Positions 32,767-44,688 of a stretch of DNA of 64,000 bases are shown here, piece by piece. The translations under genes and the position numbers were made by a program. Below the pieces are notes generated by a model that saw only the letters and a list, made by a program, of their open reading frames with translations, searched no databases and was not told the DNA's origin. Where the stretch lies: positions 496,001 to 560,000 of the forward strand of contig JAESUZ010003091.1 in the NCBI GenBank assembly GCA_017311185.1. The letters run 5' to 3'. Source of the stretch: Proteles cristata cristata. Taxonomy: Eukaryota > Chordata > Mammalia > Carnivora > Hyaenidae. The stretch's first letter is position 1, and each line of letters starts with the position of its first letter.

Positions 32767-33469
32767 AGGCACTTGGGCTAAACCAGTGCCAACCCAGGCT
32801 CTGAGCCCCATGAGACTGATCAGGCAGGAGTCAGGCAAAATGCTGTGTATAATACACACCATGGCTCTCCGGCGAGATGCTGGCATCAGCACGGGGAGAG
32901 ATAACGCCACCATCTCTGCGGTGTTCTTTTGCTTTCTTTTATCCTTACACGGCCTTCGTGAGGAGTAATCAGTTATGGTTTATAATCAGTAATAAATTAC
33001 AGTTTATAGTCTCTGGGCACAATATAAATATTTTCCCCCGCAAGCCAAGTTAGAAGAAATAGGTCTAAAATGAGATGTAAAACCACAGCGATTGAAATAA
33101 ATATTCCAACTGGCTGGTCCCAAGCACTGTCAAAAGAAGAAAGAACAGTGTAATCTATCTCTGCAATTACGGGCATGTAATAGTAGGATCATTTTTCATC
33201 CCATTTCCCCATCCTGCTGGGCAAGAGTCGGTTCAGATAAGGAAAAAGAGCCCAAAAGACTTGGGCCGGGGGTGGGGGGTGGGGGCGGTGTGAAGAAACA
33301 CCAATTATTTCTGATGCCTGGTAAACAGCCTGCGCCCGAGGATAAGGCTTTTCTGGCTCTCGGCGAGGCTTTCTTCTCTTTCCCGGTGTCTGTCCTCCTC
33401 CTCTGAAGCTGCGGGGTGGGGACGTCTAAAAATAGTCCATGAATCACGGCAGATCATGTTGTGCAGCAG
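32241..33469. other. Region upstream of the ANKRD40 promoter
   Basis: No SINE and no credible ORF. Holds a (CT)n run at about 32728-32765 and a GGT-rich patch near 33263-33290. Confidence 0.5.
32728..32765 (+). repeat. (CT)n microsatellite
   Basis: Uninterrupted CT dinucleotides for most of its length. Confidence 0.9.
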
Positions 33470-33717
33470 TTACATAAACAGCCAGCCCGGGCGCCGGGGC
33501 CGAGGGTAGGAACGGAAAAGATCTGGGTCAGGGTTGTCACTCCGAATAGGGTCCCCCGGAGGCGGCCTGCGGGAGGCGCGGCCGGGGCGGGGAGGCTGGG
33601 GCCTGCGGCCGGGAGCAGCCGGGGAGCGGCGGCGGCGCGGCGGCGGCGGCGGCGGCGGGCGGGAGCAGCGGCCCCGGGCCGGGCGCGAGCAGGGCGGGCG
33701 AGCCCCGCGCGCTCCCC

Positions 33718-33918
33718 ATGGCGGGCAGCGGCCGCGGCGGCGGCGGCGCTGACGGGCCGGGGCGGGCGGCCGGCTGGGGCCTGGGCCCGGGGGAAGATGA
33801 GCGCCCTCCTAGAGCAGAAGGAGCAGCAGGAGAGGCTGCGGGAGGCCGCGGCCTTGGGGGACATTCGGGAGGTGCAGAAACTGGTGGAGAGCGGGGTGGA
33901 TGTGAACTCCCAAAATGA
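33718..33918 (+). other. Upstream ORF overlapping the ANKRD40 start codon
   Basis: ATG at 33718 with G at +4 opens a 66-codon frame rich in Gly, Ala and Glu. It runs across the main ATG at 33797 in a different frame and stops at 33916-33918. Whether it is transcribed depends on the start site. No protein family is recognisable, so any role would be translational control. Confidence 0.4.
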
Positions 33919-33930
33919 GGTCAACGGCTG
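33797..33930 (+). CDS. ANKRD40: ANKRD40 coding exon 1
   Basis: 134 bp, residues 1-44 plus two bases of Trp45. Donor CTG|GTAAGT. It lies inside the CpG island and is overlapped by an upstream ORF in another frame. Confidence 0.96.
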
Positions 33931-36900
33931 GTAAGTGGGGGAGCGGGGGAGGCCTAGGTCCGAGCAGCCGGCGGGGCCGGGGCGTGGGGCGGGGTCGCCC
34001 GCGGCCGAAGCCCGGCCGCCCGCCGAGGCGTGGCCCGGCGCCTGGGCCTCGGAGGCCGCGCGCTCGCGAGGCCTGCGCGGGCCCCCTCCCCTTCTTTCCC
34101 TGCGCCCTGCGCGGCGCCGTCGTGCGCGCGGCCCGCCCCAGTCCCCGCCCACGTGGTCCTCCCCGGGCAGCGCCCACCCCGAGCCCCGGCCCCTCTCCCG
34201 CCCCGCCCCCTTGGCTCCCCGCGGCCCGAGCCCTGCCGGCTACGGTTCGGTTGGTTTCGCCCGCTCGCGCGGAGCTCGCCCCGCTTGGCGTGTGCGATGA
34301 TTTTGCCATAGGAGCCTCTGGAGAACACACCTGTGCAGAGCAAAAAAAAAAAAGCAGAAGCAACTGAGCGAATACGAATCTTCTAAATTAGCAGGGTTTC
34401 TTTTCCCAAGACCGGAAACAAAAAACGAAACCCAAATCACTTTGCATCACTATCCTGCCTCTCCGTTGCCCCGCCGCAGCCCGGATTTGCCGCTGCCTCC
34501 AGCTGCCTGTTGAGGGAAGACTTACTCCTTTATCCCATAGAGGGTGTTGCCTTGTTTTCTTCTGACAGTTTTAGGTGCAGAATTTGAATTCAAGACGCTA
34601 GATGCCTGCCCGGCGAACCGAGTCCTTCCCGATTAAATAAGGAGTCACCTTTTAGGATGCGCCGGTCCGATTTTTAGTGTTAAGTTACTGGGTGTGGTAG
34701 TCTTCTGCCCTCTTCACATTTCAAATTAAATTGTTACTGGCTCCAAGTCGTGCTTTTAAGCAGCCTGTTTTTCCCAGCCTAGAATTACAGTGAGCTTGGA
34801 GATGTTTTATTTGATTTTTTCGAGTGGCATCCTACATCTTGGAACTGAGAAGGACCTCGGAGATGGGCCCCGGGGCAGAGAATGACCACACAGCTATGAC
34901 CGCAACTGCGGTTTCCAGGACTCCCTCACAAAGTTACCTGCCTCCTGCAGAACAGCCTGGATAGCTGTCCGGGCGGCGGGAGACAGTAGACACGACTGCC
35001 TTTTGTTTTGTGTTCTTTAAACGTGTTTGCAAGCAAGTTTGCTGTTGGGTGCGTACCTTCTCCGAGCGCCGGCTCTGTGGCTCACAAGCTGTGACTCGCT
35101 GTTTTGGCAGTGGGAGGCAGTGTTGGGTAGAGGAAGAAGCCTGATCTTTCCCTGGGCTCTCCATTCCTGCTTAGCTCATACCACCTCCCTGACTCACTTC
35201 AGTCTCCAGTTATGTGAGAAGAGAGTTGTGACCATTGATGGAGATGAAGCAGTGTAGAAATAGCTCACGTCTTGAGTTTGCTCTGTGACATGAGCCAGGC
35301 TCTAAGAGCTCTGCCTGTACTCTCTCGTTCCCAACTCCTCCAAAACAGAGCTGTTGCTATCCTCTCCATTTTACAGGTGAGGAAACTGAGGCCCAGGAAG
35401 ATTAAGCAATTTCCCCCAAGGTCATAGAAATTACGAGAAAGGAACCCAGCATCTGACTCGAGACCCTGCTTTCCTAATCACGACGCCTGCCGCGTAGCAG
35501 GTGCTCAGTAAACGGAGGCTGAATCTGAAGCAACCTGAAGAGGCCTCTCATAGACTTTTCGGGGAGGATGTCTATTAGGCGCCTCATGTCCGAGGTTCAA
35601 GGTTGAATTCCTCATCTCCCCTCACCCCCCTACCTGCCCCAAGCCTGCTCCTCTGAGTCCTACTCAGCTCTGCGTCTGACAGGTTCAGCCCAGAACCCTT
35701 GGTGACCTCCTTTCTTCTGTCTTTCGCTCACATTCCACATCCAGGATGTCGGATAATTCTGCCAGCTTCTCCTACAGCTCTTGTCAGAATCTGACCACTT
35801 CTCACTAGCTCTTCCTCGACACCTCTGGGTGCACCTCTGGTACACAGCCACCATCATCCTGGTGCCCCGATTCTCACTATAGCCCCCCCCGACCCCCAAA
35901 CTTGTCTCCTTGTACCCTGTAGTTGTTTCTCAGCACAGCAGAGGGATCCTGACTTAAAACCTAAGTCGAAAGTCACATCATTTCACTCTGTTCAAAACCC
36001 TCTAATGGCCCCCATTGCACTCTAGGACCCTCGGCGCTTTTACTCAGAGTTTCTGCTTCCAGTCCCCGCCGTCCTCCCTCCCTCCCTCTGTGCCTCATCC
36101 CCATACTGGCCCCCTTGCTCCCCTCATTCTGCCTCCCCGGCCTCCTCACTCTTCCTGAAACACCAGGCACAGTCCTGATTCAGGGCCTTTGTGTCTTTTC
36201 TTCCAAGTCTAAGACCTCTCAGGTCTTAGCTTAGATGTCACCTTGGTGAACCTTTCCTTTGACCTCGGTGTAAAATGGCACCCTGCCCCTCCCCTGCCTC
36301 TGGCATTCCCAGGTCCCCTCCCTTGTTTTATTGTCCCTGTAACAATCACCGGAGCATACTGTTTGTTCTGCTCATTTACTTGCCAACTGCCACCATTTCC
36401 TCTTCTGTAAAGTGGGAGGGACGTCAATAATACCACTTAATTAAAAGGTTGTGCAGAAGATCGAATCAATTTATATATATATAAATATATACATAAATAA
36501 TTCATATATATATAAATAATATATACATATATATATATGAAGCCTTTAGAATAACATCCCCTATGTAAAAAGCATTCTATTTGTGTTGACTATCACTTTC
36601 TTATTATTAGGCAGAGTGCTGGCATTGAAAACTTAATCTCTAGCATAGAAAGGCAGAATGCTTAGTGCTTTTCCTATGTCGTTGGGCAGTAACCACACCT
36701 TCAGCCCTGATGAAGGATGTCCAGCCCCTCTGGTCTGAAGTACTTCCCAGGACTAACCGGATATTCTGACTGCAAACTGAAAGCTTAAAGAGTTGAAGTT
36801 CAAAGATAGAGTTCCCACATCAATCGTAATTCAAGTGCTCAAGTGCCGCGCCTACCCCTTGGCTTTAAGGAGCAAGTAGAATGGCTCATGAAGAAGCTGG

Positions 36901-38168
36901 CAATATTGCCTGGCTGCACTGGCCCTGACTTCTGGCCACCAGAGCCACACAGGTCTGGACTGTAAGCGATGGCCACTCAGAGCACGTGGTTGTGGTGGTC
37001 GCACTGCGTTGCCTTCACCCCACTTTACATGGCGATGCTTCAGCTAGTTGATTTTCCCAGGGTGTCTCAGACCCACTGGCAGTAAATTACCTTCTTCAGT
37101 CTCAAGCTTGTCATGAACAAGTGATTTACTACCAGCAAGTGAGCACTTTGTTTCCAAAAGGGAACATATTTTTCTCATCATGCTCCATTCATTTTTGAAC
37201 GCTCGCTTCTCATTATAATTATTCACTTTTCAAGCCCATGCCACAGAGATCCACAGACAAACACTCTCTCAGCTGCAGTTTGCCCACAATCAAGGATATA
37301 CTGGATCCTTCTACTCGGACCAGGGTCCACCTTGTTCTCGGTTCCCTTGTTCCGCAATTAAGTACCTGCACGTCCAAGCAGATACTTCCTTATCTCCATG
37401 AGCTCCTATTTCAGAAACCTACATTAAGCCTCCTCTTATTTTTCCCAAATTGGCAGTCTTTAGAGAATACACCCTAAGGGTATCAGGATAATCTAATTCT
37501 AATGAATAATCGTGTGGAATATCACTCTAAAACATTGGTGGAGTCCCAGCCAGCCAGCCAAGCTAGGTCTGTGTAAGTCCGAAATGTTGAGGAGGCCAGG
37601 GCAGATCAACTTCCCCTCAGAACCAAATGAACTTCAAGGATAGTTGTGCATTCCAGGTTAGTGACCTAGCTTAATTCTTGCTGCTGAACGTTATTGTCCT
37701 GTTCTTTATCTTATCCAGTTTTGGCTGGAAGCTCTGAAGAAATTTTCTCCACTTAATTAGAGAATGGGTGAGGGCGTTTCAGAACAGAGGGGGGAAAAGG
37801 ATTTTCCTTCCACAATATCATTCCGCTTTGGCAACCGGGGATGAATTTAGCGACTCTGAATCCCTCCATTTCTGTTAAGATGGAGTTTTTACCAGCATGC
37901 TAATTATATTTCTGTGCAGTGTTAAAACAATAGCCCTCCAGAGTGTGCGTAATCCCTTCCTGTTTGTACAATAATAAATAATTAGTTTTACTTAAATGAG
38001 TCTAATATGTTAGAAGAGTTCTTGAAAATTTTGGTCATTGATGTACATTTTGAAAGTGCCTTAGGAATTAAAGTCTGTGCAGTGCCTTACATTTAAGCAG
38101 ATGAGGGTATGTTTGTAGCCTTCTGGAGAGAACTAGAGGAGCCAAGTATTTCAAAAATGGAAATTCAA

Positions 38169-38205
<37 letters not shown>

Positions 38206-41200
38206 GGAAAGAAAAGGAAAAAGAGTGAGCAACTGAGATTCAGCCAGGAATGTCTACTGTAGCAATAATAATTTTAGTGACAGAGCAAGCTGTAGATGAT
38301 TATTAGCCTGATGAGATTTAATCTGCATGTGTCATTTGATACATATGAAGCAAGTTTCCGTTGTCCCTAAACAGGAAAGTGGCACTATAAAAACATTCCA
38401 AAGAGACTGGACACTCTAATGAGCGTTGCTGATAGACCCCTCGGCAATCCCATTAGAGTTAGCCAGCCAGCCTCCTGGAACTCATCGAAATGAAAGCTCC
38501 TAGGATGAATTAGTTTTTCCCAAGGGTCAGAAATGAAATTTAAAAATAAATTTCAAGCACACCAAATATTTTGATCATCCGCTTTCTGAAAAGAAAAGTT
38601 GAGATTACCTGCCTGGTCGCCTGGCTCTTGCTGAACTCTTTAACAGGCTTGCGTGCATTCATTGACTAGCACCTGTAATTTGAAATCGCACTTCACCTCT
38701 TCTCTTTTGAACCCTTTTCTCCTTTTCTTCGTACAGGACCTGTTTACACTGGGCATGTAAACGCAATCATGGTCAGGTGGTCTCTTACTTATTAAAATCA
38801 GGAGCTGACAAAGAGATTCTTACGACGAAAGGAGAAATGCCAGTCCAGTTGACGTCAAGGAGAGAAATCAGGAAGATCATGGGGGGTGAGTCTGTGTTTG
38901 GGGGCAATTTTTGATTTTGTCAAACTCGTTTAAGACTTGCAATACCATTGGCTGCGTTCTTGATTGCCAGGCAAACCGCAAATCTATTTTTAAAAGCAAA
39001 AGGTGATACTACTGTGCTTGGATAGCAACTCCATGTTGTTTCCAGATAGGCAGGCGTTAGAAGGTTTTATTCTTTCAGTGTGTGAAACTGAAGGCAATCA
39101 AAATGGCGACCATAAACCTAAGGAAACACTCTTTCCTCTTCTGATTTGAAGAGGCAGTAAACACTGAACAAAATACGCCTTATACCAAAGGACACTAGCT
39201 TTCACAAGACACTCTTTTCCTGGTAATTTTTAATGGCCTATGTAAATGTTCTGCATTTTCTTCTTTGTAAAGTGGAAGAAGATGATGGTGACGACAGCCT
39301 CCCCCAGCTGAAGAAGGAGTCAGAACTGTCCTTTGTTCCCAACTATTTGGCCAACCCGGCCTTCCCCTTCCTCTACACCCCTGAGGCGGCTGAGGACCCG
39401 GCCCCGCTCCAGAACGGGGGCCCCTCCACACCTCCTGCGTCACCCCCTGTGGATGGCGCCCCTCCACTGCTGGCTGCCGGGGAGCCTGCCCTGGTCGGGC
39501 CCTTTCCACGGGACCACGCCTCGCTGGCACTGGTTCAGAACCGGGACGTGTCTGCCCCCTCGGCCATACTCAGAACACCAGAAAGCACAAAACCAGGTCC
39601 TGTCTGTCAGCCCCCAGTGAGCCAGAGCCGCTCACTCTTCTCCTCTGTCCCGTCCAAGCCACCAGTATCTCTGGAGCCTCAAAATGGGACGTATGCAGGG
39701 CCAGCACCAGCCTTCCAGCCGTTCTTCTTCACGGGGGCATTTCCGTTTAATATGCAAGGTAACCCTGCAGAGGTCCACAGGTCGGGCGTTTCACTCCGGG
39801 GTCTTGGTGGGGGAGGGGTTGGGGTGGGATTTATGTATGTATGTATTTAGGTATTTAGGGTCTAATTGCAAACGTACAGAAGTTTTCCTAAGAGCAAGGA
39901 CAGTCTGTTACGTAACCACAGTCCAGTGATCCCGTTTAGGAAGTGTAACCTTGCTATAGTACCACTCTCCAAGCCATCTGCGTTCTCTAATCCAGGCCAT
40001 ATTTATTTTTTAATTAAAAAAAATTTTTTTATAGTTTAATTTTGAGACAGAGAGACAGAGCATGAGCAGGGGAGGGGCAGAGAGAGAGGGAGACAGTGAA
40101 TCCGAGACAGGCTCCAGGCTCCGAGCTCCCAGCACAGAGCCCAGTGCGGGCCTCGAACCCGCAAACCACGAGATCATGACGTGAGCCCAAGTTGGACGCT
40201 TAAACGACTGAGCCACCCAGGTGCCCCTCCAGGCCACATTTAAGTGTTGGTGCCCTCTGCAGCTCTCTGTGCTCCCTCCACCCCTGTCCCTTGCTCGGGG
40301 TCACCTGTCGCCTCTGGTTATCATACTGTTCCACTCTCCTTTCACCTGGCAGCTTCCTCAGCCCTTCTCTATCATCTTGGACCTCAATATTTTGTGTAGA
40401 GTCCAGGCCAGGCATTGTATAGAACATGGTCTCCTATCTGGGCGCCTAGGTGGCTCAGTCAGTTAAGCCCGGCTCCTGATTTCTGCTCAGGTTACCATCT
40501 CCCTGTTTGGGGGATGAAGCCCCGCATCGGGCTCTGTGCTAGCAGTGCAGAGCCTGCCTGGGATTCTTGCTCTCAGCCCCTCCCCTGCTCACGGGGGCAC
40601 TCTCCCTCTCTCTCTGCCCTCTGTTATCATAAGCAGATAAACTTAAAAAAAAAAAAAAAAGAATACGGTCTCCTATTATCTTTCTCTAGGGACTAGTTAG
40701 TATCCTATTGTAAAGAAGGCCCTCCCCTTCTCCCCCATTTAGATCCATATGAACTTGTAGATTCTTTATTATTAGGTTATAATTCGTTACTATCATTATC
40801 TTGATGTTCAAATTATACCAGATCTGTCCAGAGGGAGCCTGTCCGAGCCAGTTCTCGTGTCGTTTGGACACCTGCCACCATCCTTGGAGTACTTCCTCCC
40901 TTTCTGGTGCAGCAAGAGGCTCCAGGCTCTGAGTGTGACTTTCCATGCCCCCGCCCTGGAGGCCACCATTTCTCTGAGGCGCCCTTGGTCTTCCTGGTGG
41001 AGAATGGGGTTCAGAAACTAGGATGTGGATACTGGGTGCACTTATGCTCCAGGAGCGTCATGTCCTCTGGGCTACACAGAGCCAGGGAAGGGAGGGAGGG
41101 AGGGAGGGAGGGAGGGAGGAAGGAAGGAAGGAAGGAAGGAAGGAAGGAAGGAAGGAAGGAGCGAACAAACAGAAATACCTGTGTACAGTCCTATTTACAT

Positions 41201-44200
41201 TTCCCCCTGTGTTTCTATATATATTTATCTTTATAAACGTATTAAAAACAAGTTCATCCTGATCCCTCCAATTCCAGACAGACACCCCAGTGTACAGTCT
41301 AGCCTTATCTTTACTTTTTGGCTGACTTTCTGGCTTTAAGGACATGCTGTTATACATGCTGAAAACAGTGGCCTAGCGGTGCTGTGAGGGATTCCTATAG
41401 AAGGAGCAAAACAGAACCACCAAGCCCACGGAGGTGTTTGGCCTGGGCCATCTTGGCAGCCAGGCTCAGAATTTAAGGGCAGAACTGCTTAGATCCTGGA
41501 CCCTTAAGTAATAGTGCTTTTTTTCTTCCCAAAGTCCACCCAGACTCCTTCCTTGTTGAGGTAAGCTGCATTCAGATCACAGTCAGACCATCGTTTCATT
41601 AGTAGCTTGTCTTTCTGCTCTTTTACCGTGTTTATTGCAAGGAATTGCAAATTTCTTTTTAATTTTTTAAAAATAGTTACGTATCTTAGAGAGAGAGAGA
41701 GAGAGAGAGAGAGAGCGTGAGCATTGGAGGGGCAGAGAGAGAAGGAGACACAGAATCCAAAGCAGCCTCCAGGCTCTGAGCCACCAGCACAGAGCCCGAC
41801 ATGGGGCTCAAACCCACAAACTGTGAGAGCATGACCTGAGCTGAAGTTGGACGCTCAACCGACTGGGCCACTCAGGCACCCCAGGAATTTCATATTTCAT
41901 AAATATCTTTAGAGTCACAATTATCAAATCCTTTTAGAGGAACTCATATCCCATATCTTGCCTGTGCCTTCTTTCTGCCTCCCTTCCCCTGCTTCTGTGT
42001 GATTTGATACCCAGACCTGTTCATAAGCTTTTACCTGCTCAGCACCGGCAGCAGAAGTTAATTATCCTTCAACACATGGGGTGGCTGTTTCCCCCCAAAT
42101 ACACGCCCCTTTTACTTCGTGAACCGCAGCCCTCGAGGCGGGGAGGACAGTGCAGGGAACTGTGAGCAGAGCCAGAACCAGGGCTGAGCAACCCCCATGC
42201 TGACGGTGCTTGGTGTTCTCGTTGGGTGGCTCAGGCCTTCGACACAGGCCACGATCATATATCACCAGCTTCTGGAAAAGATCTTAAATTACGTCAGCTG
42301 ACTATGCAGAAACCATTCATTAACATTTCTCCCTCGTTTTTTTTTTCTTCTTTTTTTCCTAGAGCTGGTACTCAAGGTGAGGATTCAGAACCCATCTCTT
42401 CGAGAAAATGATTTCATCGAAATTGAACTGGACCGACAGGAGCTCACCTATCAAGAGCTGCTCAGAGTGAGCTGCTGTGAGCTGGGCGTTAATCCAGACC
42501 AGGTGGAGAAGATCAGAAAGTTACCCAATACTCTGGTAAGAAAGGTAAGAAAGGTCCGTGAAGCATGACTGGCTGCTTGCTCTTTTGCATCTGGAAAATA
42601 CCCAGCTTCCTCCTCTGCTGGATGAATCATAGTTAAGAATTGAAAAGAGGTGGGGCGCCTTGGTGGCTTAGTCAGTTAAGCGTCCGACTTTCGCTTAGGT
42701 CATGATCTCGCGGTTCGTGGGTTCGAGCCCCGCATCGGGCTCTGTGCTGACTGCCAGCTCAGAGCCTGGAGCCTGTTTCAGTCTGTGACTCCCTCTCTCT
42801 CTGACCCTCCCCTGCTCACGCTGTCTCTCTCTCTCTCTCTCCTAGAAATAAATAAAACATAAAAAAAAAATTATAAAAAAAAAAAAGAATTGAAAACAGG
42901 CTGGAAAAGGAGCAAAGGGTGGTTTTCCGGATGTCATCCTTGAGCTTTCTTCCCCTCCCCTGGTCTACAGGGACATGACATCTTTGAAAGTTGCAGGATA
43001 CCAGAGAGAATGTTCTGAATTACCATTCACACGGGCCTGGTTTGGGGCGGCTGTGTAGCGACATGTAAGGATTACTTGAGTGTACTCTCAGATGTGCCTC
43101 GTGTTCTGTGACGTAAGAACCAGGTAAAATTATAGGGCAAGCCCGCACCGCTGCCTGTATGGTCCTCCCGACGTTGCTGGCTTCTCAGGGCACCTGCGGA
43201 AAACTGGTCTGAATGGCCTCTCACTCCAGGGTGCGCTCATCGGGTAGTAGCTGCTGCGTTCGCGGCTTCCACCCTTCCACCCTCCGTCCAGCCCAGCTCA
43301 CACCCCCGAGGACTTTCCGGCACAATCACCGATGGCCTGCCGCAGGGGTTTTCTTCTTCTAGGCTTTTTAAAAAAAAAATTAATTTAATTTTTAAAATTT
43401 TTTAATGTTTATTTATTTTTGAGAGAAAGAACGTGATTGGGGAGGGGCAGAGAGAGGTGGGGAGACACAGAGCCCGAAGCAGGCTCCAGTCTCTGAGCTG
43501 TCAGCACAGATCCTGATGTGGGGCTCCTACTCAGGAACCACGAGATCATGACCCGAGCCAAAGTCAGACGCTTAACCGACTGAGCCACCTGGCCGCCCCT
43601 AATTTTTTTTTTTAATGTTTGTTTATTTTTGAGAGAGAGACAGACAGAGCATGAGCAGGGGACGGGCAGAGAGAGAAGGAGACAGAATCAGAAGCGGGCT
43701 CCAGGCTCTGAGCCATCAGCACAGAGCCAGATGCGGGGCTGGAACTCACGGCCTGCCAGATCATGACCTGAGCCAAAGTCGGACATTTAACCGACTGAGC
43801 TACCCAGGCGCCCCTCTTCTAGGCTTTAAAATGAGCTAAGGGAGCTAAGGGAGTTAAAGCGTCTGTCTCTTGATCTCGGCTCAGGTCACGATCCCACGGG
43901 TTTGTGAGTTCAAGCCATGCCTGGGGCTACACACTCTGCGCAGAGCCAGCTTGGGATTGTCTCTCTCTCTCTCTCTCTTTCTGTCCCTCCCTTGCTTGTA
44001 CTCTCTCTCACAGAATAAATAAACCTAAAAACACGTTTTAAAATAAATAAATAAATAAAATGGGCTAAGATACTGGTATCAACACAACACTCCAAACATA
44101 GACAAGCAGTGCTTCTTTTTTTTGAGAGTGAGAGAAAAAGAGAGAGTGAGTAGGAAAGGGGTACAGCGACAGGGAGAGTATCCATGCCCAGTGCAGAGCC

Positions 44201-44482
44201 CAACATGGGGCTCGATCCCATGAATGTGAGATCGTGACCCAAGCCAAAATCAAGAGTGGGATGCTCAACTGACTGAGCCCCCCAGGCGCCCCGACGAGCG
44301 GCTCCCTTTAATGTGTTTAACCTATTTTGTTTTAGGACAAAGACGTGGCTCGACTCCAAGATTTCCAGGAGCTGGAACTGGTTTTAATGATCAGTGAAAA
44401 CAACTTCCTGTTCAGAAACGCTGCCTCCACACTGACCGAGAGGCCTTGCTATAACCGGAGAGCTTCCAAACTGACTTACTAA
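33797..44482 (+). CDS. ANKRD40: Ankyrin repeat domain-containing protein 40, complete
   Basis: Five coding exons joined in phase give 365 codons, close to the 368 aa of the human protein. It begins MSALLEQKEQQERLREAAAL. Two ankyrin repeats occupy about residues 9-76, including DVNSQNEVNGWTCLHWACKR. An acidic and proline/serine-rich linker (about 95-255) follows, then a conserved C-terminal domain from ELVLKVRIQNP to LVLMISENN and the tail RPCYNRRASKLTY. The molecular role is poorly known; ankyrin repeats imply protein binding, but no enzyme motif is seen. The start was chosen from the family N-terminus and AAG-ATG context with A at -3. It diverges from LUC7L3 and converges on ABCC3. The only oddity in the coding region is a tandem donor in exon 4. 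Confidence 0.97.
35310..35530 (-). repeat. Antisense MIR relic in ANKRD40 intron 1
   Basis: attttacaggtgaggaaact and gaggcccaggaagattaag are the reverse complement of the MIR 3' core. aggtgctcagtaaacgg follows. Confidence 0.6.
35690..36480 (+). repeat. LINE2 relic with MIR
   Basis: ccctctaatggcccccattg, tcagggcctttgtgtctttt and tagcttagatgtcaccttgg follow LINE2. A MIR 3' part (ctcttctgtaaagtgggagg) closes it. Confidence 0.6.
36467..36540. repeat. (AT)n-rich microsatellite
   Basis: Mixed ta/at repeats with embedded aaat and acat units, capable of hairpins. Confidence 0.9.
36541..38736. other. ANKRD40 intron 1, SINE-free unique sequence
   Basis: No SINE or nameable relic apart from the GT microsatellite. 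A-rich and T-rich stretches alternate. Confidence 0.5.
38171..38203 (+). repeat. (GT)n microsatellite
   Basis: About 16 uninterrupted GT units, about 530 bp upstream of ANKRD40 exon 2. Confidence 0.95.
38737..38885 (+). CDS. ANKRD40: ANKRD40 coding exon 2
   Basis: 149 bp encoding TCLHWACKRNHGQVVSYLL to REIRKIMG, the second ankyrin repeat. Acceptor CGTACAG|GACC, donor GGG|GTGAGT. Intron 1 upstream is 4.8 kb. Confidence 0.96.
39273..39758 (+). CDS. ANKRD40: ANKRD40 coding exon 3
   Basis: 486 bp encoding the acidic start VEEDDGDDSLPQ and the long proline/serine-rich linker to FFTGAFPFNMQ. Acceptor GTAAAG|TGGAAG, donor CAAG|GTAACC. The acidic run is shorter than the human one, accounting for part of the length difference. 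Confidence 0.96.
40018..40662. mobile_element. Two SINEs in ANKRD40 intron 3
   Basis: Minus copy at 40018-40227 (duplication ccaggccatattta / ccaggccacattta) and plus copy at 40441-40662. Confidence 0.88.
41086..41161 (+). repeat. (GGGA)n/(GGAA)n compound microsatellite
   Basis: A run of ggga units passes into ggaa units; the purine strand is pure for about 75 bp. Confidence 0.95.
41660..42888. mobile_element. Two SINEs around ANKRD40 exon 4
   Basis: Minus copy at 41660-41881 carrying a (GA)n run, and plus copy at 42653-42888, the latter only about 110 bp past the exon 4 donor. Confidence 0.88.
42363..42544 (+). CDS. ANKRD40: ANKRD40 coding exon 4
   Basis: 182 bp encoding ELVLKVRIQNPSLRENDF to KIRKLPNTLVRK. 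Acceptor TTTCCTAG|AGCTG after a strong pyrimidine tract. Donor AAG|GTAAGA; an equally good donor lies 9 nt upstream and would drop Val-Arg-Lys in frame. Confidence 0.94.
43368..44292. mobile_element. Four-SINE cluster before ANKRD40 exon 5
   Basis: Minus copies at 43368-43598, 43601-43816 and 44116-44292, and a degenerate plus copy at 43838-44058. They fill almost the whole kilobase before the last exon. Confidence 0.85.
44336..44482 (+). CDS. ANKRD40: ANKRD40 coding exon 5 (terminal)
   Basis: 147 bp encoding DKDVARLQDFQELELVLM to the C-terminal RRASKLTY and a TAA stop. Acceptor GTTTTAG|GAC. A SINE ends only about 45 bp upstream of the acceptor. Confidence 0.96.
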   Translation, partial: DKDVARLQDFQELELVLMISENNFLFRNAASTLTERPCYNRRASKLTY

Positions 44483-44688
44483 GTGCGGCAGGGACCTTTG
44501 ATCGCTGGGTGTTGTGACAGTGCGCATCACTTCCAGGCCCAGGGCGAGCCATGGATCGAAATGTCTCGCGCGCCCCCAGAGGGCCCCGGTGCCACTGCGT
44601 AGTTGACACTAATCGTTCTGCCATGGTGGGGAGCCCCTGCCCCCCGACCCCCCGCAGCGGTGCCACTCTTCCAAGCCTCTTGGTGCAC

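Larger units (their letters stand above)
33470..34300 (+). promoter_or_regulatory. ANKRD40: ANKRD40 CpG-island promoter
   Basis: Very GC- and CpG-rich sequence spans the 5' UTR, exon 1 and the start of intron 1, including a (GGC)n run near 33628-33660. No TATA box. The transcription start is not determinable by eye but must lie upstream of 33797. Confidence 0.8.

Noticed and set aside
33454..34367. Long frames on both strands around ANKRD40 exon 1
   Set aside because: Same GC-rich effect. The frame in line with ANKRD40 has no upstream ATG (it opens at a GTG), and the true exon ends at 33930.
41907..44300. Possible extra ANKRD40 exons near the SINE cluster
   Set aside because: Exons 4 and 5 join in frame and give the expected length, and nothing between them shows protein similarity.
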